From Zemynaea arenosa (GTDB lineage Bacteria; Pseudomonadota; Gammaproteobacteria; Burkholderiales; Burkholderiaceae_D), in contig NZ_SPVF01000128.1 in assembly GCF_004614185.1 (NCBI RefSeq), positions 55,696-119,695 on the forward strand: a stretch of DNA of 64,000 bases, given 5' to 3'. Position 1 is the first letter of the stretch. Each line of letters opens with the position of its first letter. The notes below the pieces were generated by a model. The model made no database searches, had not been told where the DNA came from, and saw only the letters and a list, made by a program, of their open reading frames with translations. The position numbers and the translations under genes were made by a program. This document shows, in pieces, positions 8,194 to 17,851 of this stretch.

Positions 8194-8210
8194 TGGCGGA
8201 GAGAGGGGGA
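8194..8210. repeat. right attachment repeat (att) inside the tRNA-Ser 3' end
   Basis: 17 bp identical to 3134-3150. They cover CCA, the discriminator and the 3' acceptor/T-stem part of tRNA-Ser, the classic crossover region for P4-type integrases. Confidence 0.85.
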
Positions 8211-8284
8211 TTCGAACCCCCGATAGGCTATGAACCTATACACGCTTTCCAGGCGTGCGACTTAAACCACTCATCCATCTCTCC
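8194..8284 (-). tRNA. tRNA-Ser (GGA)
   Basis: 91 nt on the minus strand with a class II long variable arm. The acceptor stem GGAGAGA pairs with TCTCTCC, CCA is encoded, and the T-loop reads GGTTCGAATCC. The anticodon loop CTGGAAA, between CACGC and GCGTG stems, gives anticodon GGA, which reads UCC/UCU. The 3' end is the attachment site of the island to its left. The gene remains intact because the insertion restored its 3' end. Confidence 0.97.
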
Positions 8285-8314
8285 TGATGGGGTCCCATGG
8301 TTGGGAAGCCGCAT

Positions 8315-8320
8315 ATTATA
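8315..8320 (-). promoter_or_regulatory. -10 box of tRNA-Ser promoter
   Basis: A perfect TATAAT on the minus strand, ~31 bases before the first base of tRNA-Ser, with a conventional leader length. A clear -35 hexamer is not visible at the ideal spacing. Confidence 0.6.
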
Positions 8321-8390
8321 GCAAGAAATCTGCTGAGTACCAGCACTTTTGCTCCACGGCGCGCGGCCACGCCACACCGGGACGTAGCCC

Positions 8391-8944
<554 letters not shown>

Positions 8945-8945
<1 letters not shown>

Positions 8946-10294
8946 CACACCTGTACTCCACTCCCACTATCGATACTGGCCAGCGGCAGTGTCAACTCGA
9001 CCACCGCCCCGCCCTCTTCCCGGTTGCGCGCGACCACGCTGCCACCGAGCGTGCGCGCCACGTTCACGACCAGGAACAGCCCGAGCCCGCGCCCCGGCTG
9101 CCCTTTGCTGGACGCATACGGCTTGCCAAACTGCGCGAGGATGTCGGGATCGAAGCCCGGTCCGCGGTCGCTCACCCGCAGCACCAGCCTGGAATCGTCC
9201 CGCTGCGCCTCGAAGCGCAGCCACGCGGGCGATGCCTCGAACGCATTATCGAGCACATTCCAGATCATCTGCCGCACCGTCTCGTCGAAGACGGCGGGCA
9301 GTCCGGGTTCGATGGCATTCGTGTACTCGAACGCCTCGACCTGCCGTGACGCACGCCACTCCTCCACCAGCGTATCGAGAAAGCCGCGCACCGTGGTGCG
9401 TTTGGACGATTCGCCGCGCGTCTCGCCTGCGGACAGCAGAATCGCGCTGACGATGGACTTGCAGCGCGCGAGCTGCGTCTGCATTTCGCCCACTTCTTCC
9501 AGCAGGTCCGGGTGCTTGCGGATCTCGGGCAGCCGCTTCCAGTCGCCGAGGATCACGGAGAGCGTCGCCAGCGGCGTGCCCAGTTCGTGCGCCGCGCCCG
9601 ATGCGAGTAGGCCCATGCGCACGATGTGCTCTTCCTCCACGGCGCGCTGCCGCAGCTCGGCCAGCTGCGCATCGCGGTCGCGCAAGCTGCTCATGATACG
9701 CGTAATGAAGTAAACCAGCAGGCCGCCATTGAGCGCGAAGCACAGCAGCATGCCCTGGATGTACAGCGACTCGATGCCGCGCTCGGGGTCGAACGGCCAT
9801 TGCAGCGGCAGCGAGTGAATCGCCAGCCCGCTCAAACAGAGCAGCGTGATGCCCGCAATCGCCCACGCCCCACGCCGCCGCAGCATCACCGCGCCGATAC
9901 TCACCTGCAGCAGGAACAGGAAGGCAAACGGATTGACGATCCCGCCGCTGAAGTACAGCAGCAGCGTGAGCCCCGCCACATCCACCAGCAGCGCAAAGAA
10001 CAGCTCCGGGTAGGACACCTCGCGCTTCTCGTGCCAGCGCAGATGGCTGCCCACGTTGAAGGCGATGAGCACCGCCAGCACCATGCACATCTCGGCGATC
10101 GGCAGCCGGATGCGGAAGACTTGCGTAACAAAGACGATGGTCGCGATCTGCCCCACCACCGCGATCCAGCGCAGGTGGATCAGCTGCTGCATGATCTTGT
10201 GGCCGGCGGCCGAATCGACGGCAGTCTCGGTGGGCGCGATGAGCGGGCCCGGGACGTCCCGTGGCGGGACGTTCAGCGGTGAGGAAAGCGGCAT
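8945..10294 (-). CDS. regB: redox sensor histidine kinase RegB/PrrB
   Basis: 449 aa. About six membrane helices lie between 35 and 215. The GGIVNPF motif in the membrane part corresponds to the RegB quinone-binding GGxxNPF signature. The DHp helix has the H-box GAAHELGTPL, and the Cys in LARCKSI corresponds to the redox-active cysteine described for RegB. The ATPase domain has N-box NVLDNAFEAS, G1 DRGPGFD and G2 GRGLGLFL. It senses quinone pool and redox state and phosphorylates RegA. The start is 3 bp after the SURF1 stop, so it is likely translated from the oxidase mRNA. This ties oxidase expression to its own regulator. Confidence 0.95.
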
Positions 10295-10297
10295 GCG

Positions 10298-11083
10298 TCA
10301 GTCGTTGAGTTGGTCGCGGCGCCGTCCGTTCCGGGCCATCCAAACGAAGGCACCGGCCGACAGCAGGGCCATAGCATACCAAGTCAGCGCATATGACAGG
10401 TGGTTGTTGTTGAAGTGGACGACCGTGAGCCCGCCCACCGGCACGCCCGGCGCGCGCGGGACCGAAGGATCGAGATCGGCATCGACGAAGTACGGCACCA
10501 CACGCGGCAGCCCGCGCGCGGCGGCGATGGCCTCCACGTCGCGCGAGTACCAGCGGTCCTGGGTGGGATTGTTCTGGCGGAGGAAGGCGCCGCCGGGTTC
10601 GGAGATGCGCAGCAGGCCCGTGACCGAACTCTGAGCGCCGGCGGTACCGGGAGCACACGCCGCAGGCGATTCCGCAGCGTGCGGTTTGCGCGGGGGAGCC
10701 GTCACCACGAAGCCGCGGTTGACCAGCACCACGCTGCCATCCGGCCGGCACAGGGGCGTGACGACCCAGAAGCCGGAACCCAGGTCCGTCACGGCCATCA
10801 CATAGGCCGAGCGTTCGTCGAGAAAGCTGCCTTCGAGGCGGACATGCTTGTATTCGTCCGCTTCCCGGCTCACTGGTACGCCAAGCAAAGGCGCGGGAGC
10901 GGGAGGCATGTGGATGCGGGAATCAACCCGCGCGATGAGGTCGCGCTTCCATTGCAGGCGCATGACCTGCCAGGTGCCCAGCGCGAGGAACGTGAGCACC
11001 ACCAGCACCGCACCCACGGCGGCGGCCGCGCGGACCACGGGTCCACGTTGGGCCGCACCGCCGCCGGTGCGGGCCGCGGTCAT
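10298..11083 (-). CDS. SURF1-family oxidase assembly protein
   Basis: 261 aa with two membrane helices (about 18-38 and 232-250) enclosing a periplasmic domain, the SURF1 topology. Family markers are ALGTWQVMRLQWK after the first helix, the EYKHVRLEGSF strand, LVNRGFV, and HFNNNHLSYALTWY before the second helix. SURF1 helps insert heme into heme-copper oxidases. Here it replaces the cyoE gene often found behind cyoD. The ATG overlaps the cyoD stop by 4 bp. A ~25-residue Ala/Pro insertion follows VTAPPRKP. Confidence 0.93.
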   Translation of the reverse strand: MTAARTGGGAAQRGPVVRAAAAVGAVLVVLTFLALGTWQVMRLQWKRDLIARVDSRIHMPPAPAPLLGVPVSREADEYKHVRLEGSFLDERSAYVMAVTDLGSGFWVVTPLCRPDGSVVLVNRGFVVTAPPRKPHAAESPAACAPGTAGAQSSVTGLLRISEPGGAFLRQNNPTQDRWYSRDVEAIAAARGLPRVVPYFVDADLDPSVPRAPGVPVGGLTVVHFNNNHLSYALTWYAMALLSAGAFVWMARNGRRRDQLND

Positions 11084-11565
11084 GGCGTGGACTGCGGCAG
11101 CGGTGCGGTCTGCCCGCCCGTGCCCACCTGCCCGGCGTGCTCCATCTGGCCGCCGTGGCCAGCGCCGCCGTGCATCCCCGGCATCATGTTCTGGTTCATG
11201 TGGTACATGACCCAGAGAGAGCCGGACATCACGATCACCAGCATCATGATGGTGAAGAGGGTCGACAGCATGGTCCAGCCTTTTTCCGCGCTCGGCGTCA
11301 GGTGCAGGAAGTAGATCATGTGAACCACCATCTGCACCGCGCCGATGCCCAGGATGACCAGCGCGGTGGCGCTGGTGCTGGAGATCACCTTGTGCATCAC
11401 GAGCCAGAACGGAATCGCGGTCAGGATCACGGACAGCACGAAGCCGACCATGTAGCCCTTGAAGCTCACATGCGGATGGCTGCCATGGTCATCGTGATGA
11501 TCGTCGTGGCCATGACCGTTGTGGTCATGCGCGTGTGCATGGTCATGAGTATCGTGCGCGCTCAT
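11080..11565 (-). CDS. cyoD: cytochrome bo3 ubiquinol oxidase subunit IV
   Basis: 161 aa from ATG 11565, which overlaps the cyoC stop (ATGA). An in-frame extension to 11646 lies inside cyoC and is not needed. A His/Asp-rich N-terminus (residues 3-31) precedes three membrane helices (about 40-60, 68-88 and 102-122), as in CyoD. The C-terminus is Met/His/Gly-rich and longer than in E. coli (109 aa). These His-rich tails may bind metal, which is inference. The subunit stabilises the CuB site during assembly. Confidence 0.95.
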   Translation of the reverse strand: MSAHDTHDHAHAHDHNGHGHDDHHDDHGSHPHVSFKGYMVGFVLSVILTAIPFWLVMHKVISSTSATALVILGIGAVQMVVHMIYFLHLTPSAEKGWTMLSTLFTIMMLVIVMSGSLWVMYHMNQNMMPGMHGGAGHGGQMEHAGQVGTGGQTAPLPQSTP

Positions 11566-12197
11566 GGCAGGGTTCCCATCAGGTAGACAAAGGTGAAGAC
11601 GCCGATCCAGACGACGTCCAGGAAGTGCCAGAACATCGAGAGGCACATCAGGCGGCGCATGTTGGCGGTGTGCAGGCCATGGCGGCCGATCTGGAACATC
11701 AGGGTCACCAGCCAGATCACGCCGAACGACACGTGCAGGCCGTGGGTGCCGACCAGCGAGAAGAACGAGGTCAGGAACGCGCTGCGCTGCGGACCCGCGC
11801 CTTCATGGATCAGGTGCACGAACTCGTCGATCTCCAGGTACAGGAAGGCGAGGCCGAACAGGCCGGTGATGCCCAGCCAGATGATGGTCTGCTTCACCTT
11901 CTTGTCCTGCGCGGCGATCATCGAGAACCCGTAGGTGATCGACGACATCAGCAGGAAGGCGGTGTTCAGCGCCACGGTCGGCAGGTCGAACAGCTCCATG
12001 CCGGTGGGGCCGCCGCCGTAGGCCCGGCCCAGCACCGCATACGCGGCGAACAGGCAGGCGAATAGCAGCACGTCGCTCATCAGGTAGATCCAGAAACCCA
12101 GCATGGTGCCGTTTTCCGGATGGTGGTGCGCCACGTAGTAGCGCGAGGACAGGTCGGTGCCGTCCGCGGTGTCGATAGTGTTAGCTGCAGTGCTCAT
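11562..12197 (-). CDS. cyoC: cytochrome bo3 ubiquinol oxidase subunit III
   Basis: 211 aa, normal CyoC length. Five membrane helices with the family's FWIYLMSD start, GTHGLHVSFG in helix III and FWHFLDVVWIGVFTFVYL at the C-terminus. It is an inner-membrane subunit of the proton-pumping quinol oxidase. It starts 2 bp after the cyoB stop and overlaps cyoD by 4 bp. Confidence 0.97.
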   Translation of the reverse strand: MSTAANTIDTADGTDLSSRYYVAHHHPENGTMLGFWIYLMSDVLLFACLFAAYAVLGRAYGGGPTGMELFDLPTVALNTAFLLMSSITYGFSMIAAQDKKVKQTIIWLGITGLFGLAFLYLEIDEFVHLIHEGAGPQRSAFLTSFFSLVGTHGLHVSFGVIWLVTLMFQIGRHGLHTANMRRLMCLSMFWHFLDVVWIGVFTFVYLMGTLP

Positions 12198-12199
12198 GC

Positions 12200-14203
12200 T
12201 CAGGCCAGGCTTTCCAGCATACGGGTGCGCTCTGCTTCAACGCGGGCCACTTCGTCCGCCTTGATGTAGTAGTCACGCTTGTAGTTGAAGGTATGGACGA
12301 TGGTGGTCACGACCAGGCCCGCGAAGAACACGCCGGCGATGAGCCACATGTGCCAGATCAGGGCAAAGCCCACCACGCCTGCGATCGCGGCCAGCACGAA
12401 GCCTGCCCAGGTATTGGCCGGCATGTGGATGTCCACGAAGCCGCTGGTCGGGCGCTTGAAGTGGTTGGACTTCATGTCCGCATAGGTGTCGGTATCGTGC
12501 ACCACCGGGGTGAACGCGAAGTTGTAGTCCGGCGGCGGCGAGGAGGTCGACCACTCCAGGGTACGGCCATTCCACGGGTCGCCGGTCACGTCGGCCAGCT
12601 TCTCGCGGCGCATGATGGAGACGGCGAACTGGATCAGCATCGCGCCGATACCGCCCGCAATCATCACGGTGCCGATCAGCGCCAGCACGAAGTACGGGCG
12701 CAGGGCGAAGTCGTCGAAGTGCGAGACGCGGCGGGTCACGCCCATCAGGCCTTCGATGTACACCGGCGTGAAGGTGACCCAGAAGCCGATCACCCACAGC
12801 CAGAACGAGACCTTGCCCCAGAAGACATCCAGCTTGAAGCCGAGGGCCTTCGGCCACCAGTAGTTAATCGCCGCGAACATGCCGAACAGGACGCCGCCGA
12901 TGATCACGTTGTGGAAGTGCGCCACCAGGAACAGCGAGTTGTGGAGCACGAAGTCGGCCGGCGGCACCGCCAGCAGCACGCCGGTCATGCCACCGATGAC
13001 GAAGGTGATCATGAAGGCGATGGTCCACATCATCGGCAGCTCGTAACGGATGCGGCCGTGGTACATGGTGAACAGCCAGTTGAAGATCTTCGCGCCCGTC
13101 GGGATCGAGATGATCATCGTGGTGATGCCGAAGAACGAGTTGACCGAGGCGCCGGAACCCATGGTGAAGAAGTGGTGGAGCCACACGAGGTAGGACAGCA
13201 CGGTGATCACGACGGTCGCATACACCATGGAGGTGTAGCCGAACAGGCGCTTGCCGCAGAAGGTCGCGGTCACTTCCGAGAACACGCCGAAGGCCGGCAG
13301 CACCAGGATGTAGACCTCGGGGTGGCCCCAGATCCAGATCAGGTTCACGTACAGCATCGGGTTGCCGCCCAGGTCATTGGTGAAGAACTGGGTGCCGAAC
13401 ACGCGGTCCATGCCCAGCATCGCCAGCGTCACGGTCAGCACCGGGAAGGCGGCGACGATCAGTACGTTGGTGCACAGCGAGGTCCAGGTGAAGACCGGCA
13501 TCTTCATCAGGGTCATGCCCGGCGCGCGCATCTTGACGATGGTGACGATCAAGTTGACGCCCGAGAGCAGCGTGCCGACACCGGCAATCTGCAATGACCA
13601 GATGTAGTAGTCCACCCCCACGTCCGGACTCGCGAGGATGCCGGACAGCGGCGGGAACGCCAGCCAGCCGGTGCGCGCGAATTCGCCCACGAACAGGGAG
13701 ATCATCACGAGCACGGCGCCCATGGTGGTCATCCAGAACGAGAAGTTATTCAGGAACGGGAAGGCCACGTCGCGCGCGCCGATCTGCAGCGGGACGATGT
13801 AGTTCATCAGGCCCGTCACCAGCGGCATGGCGACGAAGAAGATCATGATCACGCCGTGCGCCGTGAACACCTGGTCGTAGTGGTGCGGCGGCAGGAAGCC
13901 GGCGTTGTCGCCGAAGGCCAGTGCCTGATGGGCGCGCATCATGATGGCGTCGGCGAAGCCGCGCAGGAACATGACCAGGCCGAGGATCATGTACATGATG
14001 CCGATCTTCTTGTGGTCGATGCTGGTGAACCAGTCGCGCCACAGGCGGCCCCACAGGTTGTACTTGGTGATTAGGCCGAGGACGGCCAGGCCACCGATCG
14101 CCACCATGACGAAGGTGGAGATCAGGATCGGCTCGTGGAACGGGATCGCGTCCCAGCCGAGCCGGCCGAGGATAGGATGATCAGTTGGTTGCAGTAGCGA
14201 CAT
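12200..14203 (-). CDS. cyoB: cytochrome bo3 ubiquinol oxidase subunit I
   Basis: 667 aa, matching CyoB (about 660). It carries the heme-copper catalytic centre. Visible features: the heme b ligand region [20 protein letters not shown] with the His that cross-links to Tyr and binds Cu[10 protein letters not shown] with the paired CuB histidines, and [12 protein letters not shown] with the heme o3 and heme b histidines. It reduces O2 with electrons from ubiquinol and pumps protons. It overlaps the cyoA end by 23 bp. Confidence 0.98.
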   Translation of the reverse strand: MSLLQPTDHPILGRLGWDAIPFHEPILISTFVMVAIGGLAVLGLITKYNLWGRLWRDWFTSIDHKKIGIMYMILGLVMFLRGFADAIMMRAHQALAFGDNAGFLPPHHYDQVFTAHGVIMIFFVAMPLVTGLMNYIVPLQIGARDVAFPFLNNFSFWMTTMGAVLVMISLFVGEFARTGWLAFPPLSGILASPDVGVDYYIWSLQIAGVGTLLSGVNLIVTIVKMRAPGMTLMKMPVFTWTSLCTNVLIVAAFPVLTVTLAMLGMDRVFGTQFFTNDLGGNPMLYVNLIWIWGHPEVYILVLPAFGVFSEVTATFCGKRLFGYTSMVYATVVITVLSYLVWLHHFFTMGSGASVNSFFGITTMIISIPTGAKIFNWLFTMYHGRIRYELPMMWTIAFMITFVIGGMTGVLLAVPPADFVLHNSLFLVAHFHNVIIGGVLFGMFAAINYWWPKALGFKLDVFWGKVSFWLWVIGFWVTFTPVYIEGLMGVTRRVSHFDDFALRPYFVLALIGTVMIAGGIGAMLIQFAVSIMRREKLADVTGDPWNGRTLEWSTSSPPPDYNFAFTPVVHDTDTYADMKSNHFKRPTSGFVDIHMPANTWAGFVLAAIAGVVGFALIWHMWLIAGVFFAGLVVTTIVHTFNYKRDYYIKADEVARVEAERTRMLESLA

Positions 14204-15194
14204 TTTGCTGCTTCTTCAGGGAGAGAATGGCTTGCTGGGCGACGCGCGGGTCGGTGCACGTCTCGGCAATGATCTTGGCGCGCGCGGCGTCGGCGGCCAC
14301 CATGTGCGAAATACAGGTCTGGCCCGGATTCACGCAGCGTTCGAGGATGGCGGTGTACAGGGTCGGGTCGACCGCGCCATAGCGCTTGACCGGATCCGCC
14401 TCGCTGGGCTTGAGCAGCACCGCGTAGTTGGCGCGGTCCATTGCGCCGCCGCCGGCCTTCACGCCCTGCACCCACTTGCCGAAGTCCGTATCGCTCACGG
14501 CGTGGTACTTGAAGCGCATGTGCGAGAAGCCCGCGCCGCTGTAGTTGGAGGAGAAGCCTTCGTAGCTGCCGGCCTTGTTCATCACGGCGTGGAGCTGGGT
14601 CTGCATGGACGGCATCGTGTAGACCATGCCCGCCAGTTCCGGGATGTAGAACGCGTTCATCACCGAGGTGGCGGTCATGTCGAAGCGCACCGGCGTATCG
14701 ACCGGCGTCACCAGCTCATTGACGGTGGCGATGCCCTGCTCCGGGTAGATGAAGAGCCATTTCCAGTCCATCGCCACGACCTGCACCACCAGCGGCTTGT
14801 GGTCCGCGGCCAGGGGGCGCTTGGCGTCGATGCGGCTCAGGGGGCGGTAGGGGTCCAGCAGGTGGGTGCTGATCCAGGTCACCAGGCCGAGGGCGATGAT
14901 GATGAGGAGCGGCGCGCCCCAGATCACCAGTTCCAGCACGGTGGAGTGGTCCCAATCGGGTTCGTACTTCGCTTCCTTGTTGGCGGCGCGGTAGCGCCAC
15001 GCGAAGAAGACGATAAGGATGATGACCGGGACAATAATCAGCAGCATCAGAACCGTTGCGAGGACCACGAGATGCGCTTCCTGGCGCGCCACGTCTCCCG
15101 AAGGATTCATCACCACCGTATTGCACCCAGCCAGCAGCGTCGAAAGAACTACCAACAGCAGCGCCGGGGCACGGCGAACTAACGGAGATTTCAT
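14181..15194 (-). CDS. cyoA: cytochrome bo3 ubiquinol oxidase subunit II
   Basis: 337 aa from ATG 15194; a longer in-frame extension upstream lies in the promoter region and is rejected. It is a lipoprotein precursor with lipobox LLAGC (Cys ~27). Two membrane helices (about 44-68 and 90-110) are followed by a periplasmic cupredoxin domain without the CuA ligands, as expected for quinol oxidases ([32 protein letters not shown]). The C-terminal tail contains a Cys-rich stretch ([13 protein letters not shown]). It is the first gene of the operon and is divergent from the MFS gene. Confidence 0.97.
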   Translation of the reverse strand: MKSPLVRRAPALLLVVLSTLLAGCNTVVMNPSGDVARQEAHLVVLATVLMLLIIVPVIILIVFFAWRYRAANKEAKYEPDWDHSTVLELVIWGAPLLIIIALGLVTWISTHLLDPYRPLSRIDAKRPLAADHKPLVVQVVAMDWKWLFIYPEQGIATVNELVTPVDTPVRFDMTATSVMNAFYIPELAGMVYTMPSMQTQLHAVMNKAGSYEGFSSNYSGAGFSHMRFKYHAVSDTDFGKWVQGVKAGGGAMDRANYAVLLKPSEADPVKRYGAVDPTLYTAILERCVNPGQTCISHMVAADAARAKIIAETCTDPRVAQQAILSLKKQQNVATATN

Positions 15195-15266
15195 GCGGAG
15201 GTCTTGAGTGTTACGGATTGGGGGATAACGTGCTACTGTAATGCCAACGGCTCGCCATGGTCGATT

Positions 15267-15297
15267 GGACACTTTGTCCCACCTGCCCATCGGACAA
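15267..15297. promoter_or_regulatory. three-half-site inverted repeat in the cyoA/MFS intergenic region
   Basis: GGACA-CTT-TGTCC (15267-15279) is followed by another GGACAA (15292-15297) that pairs with TTGTCC at 12-bp spacing. Three half-sites in a short divergent promoter region are a plausible operator. It does not match the RegA/PrrA consensus (GCGNC/GNCGC), and I cannot name the regulator. Confidence 0.4.
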
Positions 15298-15338
15298 GCC
15301 GACGAAAATGAAACTGGAGACGAAAGGTAGTGGCAATC

Positions 15339-16697
15339 ATGGCAACATTGCAGCATGCCGAATCAGCAAATTCGAGCGATTTTCGCTCAAGCCCTTGTAG
15401 CAGCGGCGCACGTAACGTCAACTCGCGCGGCGGCGACGGCCTGGTGCACCCGGGCGAGATCGCAGTCGGGGTGGTGATCGGCCGGGCATCCGAATATTTC
15501 GACTTTTTCGTCTATGCCATCGCCTCGGTGGTGGTGTTCCCCCAGCTGCTCTTCCCTTTCGAGCAGCCGCTGGAAGCGCAGCTGTGGTCCTTTGCGATCT
15601 TCTCGCTGTCGTTTATCGCGCGTCCGTTCGGGACGATTATTTTCATGTACCTGCAGCAGAAAGTGAGCCGCGAGGCCAAGCTGCTGGTGGCGCTGATGGT
15701 GCTTGGCAGCGCCACGGCCGGCCTGGCCTTCCTGCCCTCCTACCAGAGCGCGGGCGGGCTGGCGATCGGCATCCTGGCGGTGGCGCGTGTGGCGCAAGGC
15801 ATCGCGCAGGGCGGCTCGTGGGACGGGCTGCCGTCGCTCCTGGCGCTCAACGCGCCGAAGGAAAAGCGCGGCTTCTACGCCATGCTCGGGCAGCTCGGCG
15901 CGCCCACGGGTTTCATCATCGCGGCCGGGGTGTTCGCGTACATGATGCTGGCGCTGACCGAGAAGGACTTCCTGGACTGGGGCTGGCGCTATCCGTTCTA
16001 CGTGGCGTTCGCGATCAACGTGGTGGCGCTGTTTGCGCGCCTGCGCCTTGTGTCGACGCCGGAGTACTCGCACCTGCTGGACGAGCGTGAGCTGGAGCCG
16101 ACCAACACTGTGGAGCTGATCCGTAACCAGGGCAGCAATATCGTGATCGGGGCGCTGGCGGCGCTGGCCTCCTACGCGCTGTTCCACCTGGTGACGGTGT
16201 TCCCGCTGTCGTGGATTCACCTGTATTCGACCGAGCGCGCCGTGGTCAACGTACTGGAGACGCAGATCGTCGGCGCCTTCCTGTGCATCGCGGCGATCAT
16301 CGGGTCCGGCTTCATCGCGGACCGTCTCGGGCGCCGCACCACGCTGGGCTTGCTGGCGACGGGCATCGCGGTGTTCTCCGGTTTCGTGCCGCTGCTGATC
16401 AGTGGCGGGGAGCTTGGGCAGAACGTGTTCATCCTGGTCGGCTTCGTCCTGCTGGGCTTCTCGTACGGGCAGGCGGCGGGTGCGGTGACGGCCAACTTCG
16501 AGTCGCGCTTCCGCTACACCGGGGCGGCGCTGACGTCGGATCTGGCGTGGCTGGTGGGCGCGGCGTTCGCGCCGGTGGTGGCCCTCGGCCTGGCGGCCAA
16601 CTTCGGCCTGGCCTTCGTGAGCGTCTACCTGCTCTCCGGCGCCGGCGGCTCGCTGGCGGCGCTGAGCCTCAACCGGGTGCTCGAAATCCGCGACTGA
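15339..16697 (+). CDS. MFS transporter, metabolite:H+ symporter type
   Basis: 452 aa with about 12 membrane helices. MFS markers: EYFDFFVYAIAS in helix 1, the IARPFG helix 2 turn, and the repeated cytoplasmic loop ADRLGRRTTLG after helix 8. It is similar in layout to ProP/ShiA-type metabolite:proton symporters; the substrate cannot be told. The ATG at 15339 is preceded by GAAAGG; a GTG 9 bases upstream (15330) is the alternative. It is divergent from the bo3 operon, with only ~144 bp of shared control region. Confidence 0.9.
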   Translation: MATLQHAESANSSDFRSSPCSSGARNVNSRGGDGLVHPGEIAVGVVIGRASEYFDFFVYAIASVVVFPQLLFPFEQPLEAQLWSFAIFSLSFIARPFGTIIFMYLQQKVSREAKLLVALMVLGSATAGLAFLPSYQSAGGLAIGILAVARVAQGIAQGGSWDGLPSLLALNAPKEKRGFYAMLGQLGAPTGFIIAAGVFAYMMLALTEKDFLDWGWRYPFYVAFAINVVALFARLRLVSTPEYSHLLDERELEPTNTVELIRNQGSNIVIGALAALASYALFHLVTVFPLSWIHLYSTERAVVNVLETQIVGAFLCIAAIIGSGFIADRLGRRTTLGLLATGIAVFSGFVPLLISGGELGQNVFILVGFVLLGFSYGQAAGAVTANFESRFRYTGAALTSDLAWLVGAAFAPVVALGLAANFGLAFVSVYLLSGAGGSLAALSLNRVLEIRD

Positions 16698-16715
16698 GTC
16701 TTCTTCTCTCCCACC

Positions 16716-16745
16716 AAAACGGCAAGCCTCCGGGCTTGCCGTTTT
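16716..16745. terminator. bidirectional terminator between convergent genes
   Basis: A 13-bp uninterrupted stem (AAAACGGCAAGCC paired with GGCTTGCCGTTTT) has a 4-base loop, with A-run and T-run at its ends. It ends the MFS gene on the plus strand and the 16780-17340 gene on the minus strand. Confidence 0.9.
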
Positions 16746-16779
16746 ACGTTGGGGAGCGTGATTTTCGGATAGAATTTGC

Positions 16780-17340
16780 TCAGCGCGGACGGTGGGCCCA
16801 GGCGGTGTAGATGCGCAGGATCAGCCGGCCACAGTAGACGACGATCAGCGCGCCCAGGCAATCTCCCACCGACATGGCCGCCAGCCCCCACAAGGACAGC
16901 GGATCGCCATGCAGGGCGAACCACAGGTGGTGCAGCACCGGGCTCGCGATGGAATAGAACAGGACGCAGGCCAGCAGCCGCCGCGACGACAGGTTCGCCA
17001 GCGTTGGCCGCAGCCCGAACAGGCGGCGGTCGGCCAGGTAGGCCAGATAGGGCGCCACGGCGGCCACGATCCCGCCGGCAAATGCGCGCACCGGCTCGTC
17101 GGGGAACAGCACCAGGAAGTTGATCAGCCACGACACGATCAGCAGGCCCACCGCACCCGTCTCGGCAAACAGCAGCACGCACAACAGGCGGGCGCCGGCC
17201 GGCAGGTAGATCAAGTTGATGCCGGGGCCGAATTCGAAGGACCGGAACAGCCACTCGTTGAGCGTATAGAGCACCAGAAAGAAGAAAATCGTGATGAGCA
17301 GCATGAGCGCATGCATCCTGACCTGTCGCCACTCCACCAA
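16780..17340 (-). CDS. MASE1-like integral membrane protein
   Basis: 186 aa with about five or six hydrophobic helices and almost no soluble part. The NLIYLPAGARLLCVLLF stretch and the following GAVGLLIVSWL helix resemble the first helices of MASE1 sensory membrane domains, which are usually fused to kinases or cyclases. Here the module stands alone. It is divergent from the winged-helix regulator (14 bp between starts), suggesting regulation by it. Function unknown. Confidence 0.75.
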   Translation of the reverse strand: MVEWRQVRMHALMLLITIFFFLVLYTLNEWLFRSFEFGPGINLIYLPAGARLLCVLLFAETGAVGLLIVSWLINFLVLFPDEPVRAFAGGIVAAVAPYLAYLADRRLFGLRPTLANLSSRRLLACVLFYSIASPVLHHLWFALHGDPLSLWGLAAMSVGDCLGALIVVYCGRLILRIYTAWAHRPR

Positions 17341-17354
17341 AAATCTCCTCCCGG

Positions 17355-17717
17355 ATGAGTAAGTCGCCCCGCCCCGCGGATATCTATTTCCGCTTCCTCC
17401 GCCTCAGCCAGGCCATGCGCGACCTGCCCTCGCTGGCGCCACTGGACGCGCTGGAAGAGCGCATCCTGTCCTTCATCGTGACCCGCCAGGAAGCGGGCCA
17501 CACCCTGGGCGTGCGGGAACTGATGTCGTTCGAGGAACTGGGCTCGCCCGCCACGGTGCACGGGCGGCTGACCTCGATGCGCAAGAAAGGCTGGCTCCTC
17601 CTCGCGGACACGGACGATGCGCGCCGCAAAAGTGTGGAACTGACCCAGGCCGCGCTGGCGCACTTCGACCGGCTGTCGCGCTGCTTGACCGAAGCGGTCA
17701 CACCGCCGTCGCGCTAG
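17355..17717 (+). CDS. winged-helix (MarR-like) DNA-binding protein
   Basis: 120 aa. Residues ~30-105 form a winged helix: helices around LEERILSFIV and VRELMSF, a recognition-helix candidate GSPATVHGRLTSMRKKGWL, then a wing with DDARRKSVELT. The N-terminal ~25 residues are polar. It is shorter than classical MarR proteins (~140-150 aa). The start lies 14 bp from that of the divergent membrane gene, so the two genes share one control region. Confidence 0.8.
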   Translation: MSKSPRPADIYFRFLRLSQAMRDLPSLAPLDALEERILSFIVTRQEAGHTLGVRELMSFEELGSPATVHGRLTSMRKKGWLLLADTDDARRKSVELTQAALAHFDRLSRCLTEAVTPPSR

Positions 17718-17851
17718 GGGGGTGCAACGCGGCGTGATTATACGCTGCGCCACCATGAGCCCGGCGCGCTGCGTCTGAAAATCGTTATAGATTCTTGAAC
17801 GATTCGCTGGGATCGGTTATTGTTGCTTGTTCATTAATTCTTGCACAACCG

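Larger units (their letters stand above)
3134..8210. mobile_element. ~5.1 kb integrative island in tRNA-Ser(GGA)
   Basis: The element is bounded by a 17-bp direct repeat of the tRNA-Ser 3' end and contains a tyrosine recombinase of the P4/DUF4102 type. The 3433-5820 gene and its flanks are visibly richer in A+T than the surrounding genes. Recognisable content from left to right: a 282-bp flank, a 795-aa membrane-anchored PIN-like protein (minus strand), an ~0.8 kb stretch with no convincing gene but many hairpins, a 37-aa membrane peptide (plus strand), the integrase (minus strand) and a terminator. There is no replication, conjugation or phage structural gene, so it is a minimal cargo island probably mobilised only by its integrase. 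One large cargo gene in such a setting is typical of defence islands; that last step is inference. Confidence 0.8.
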
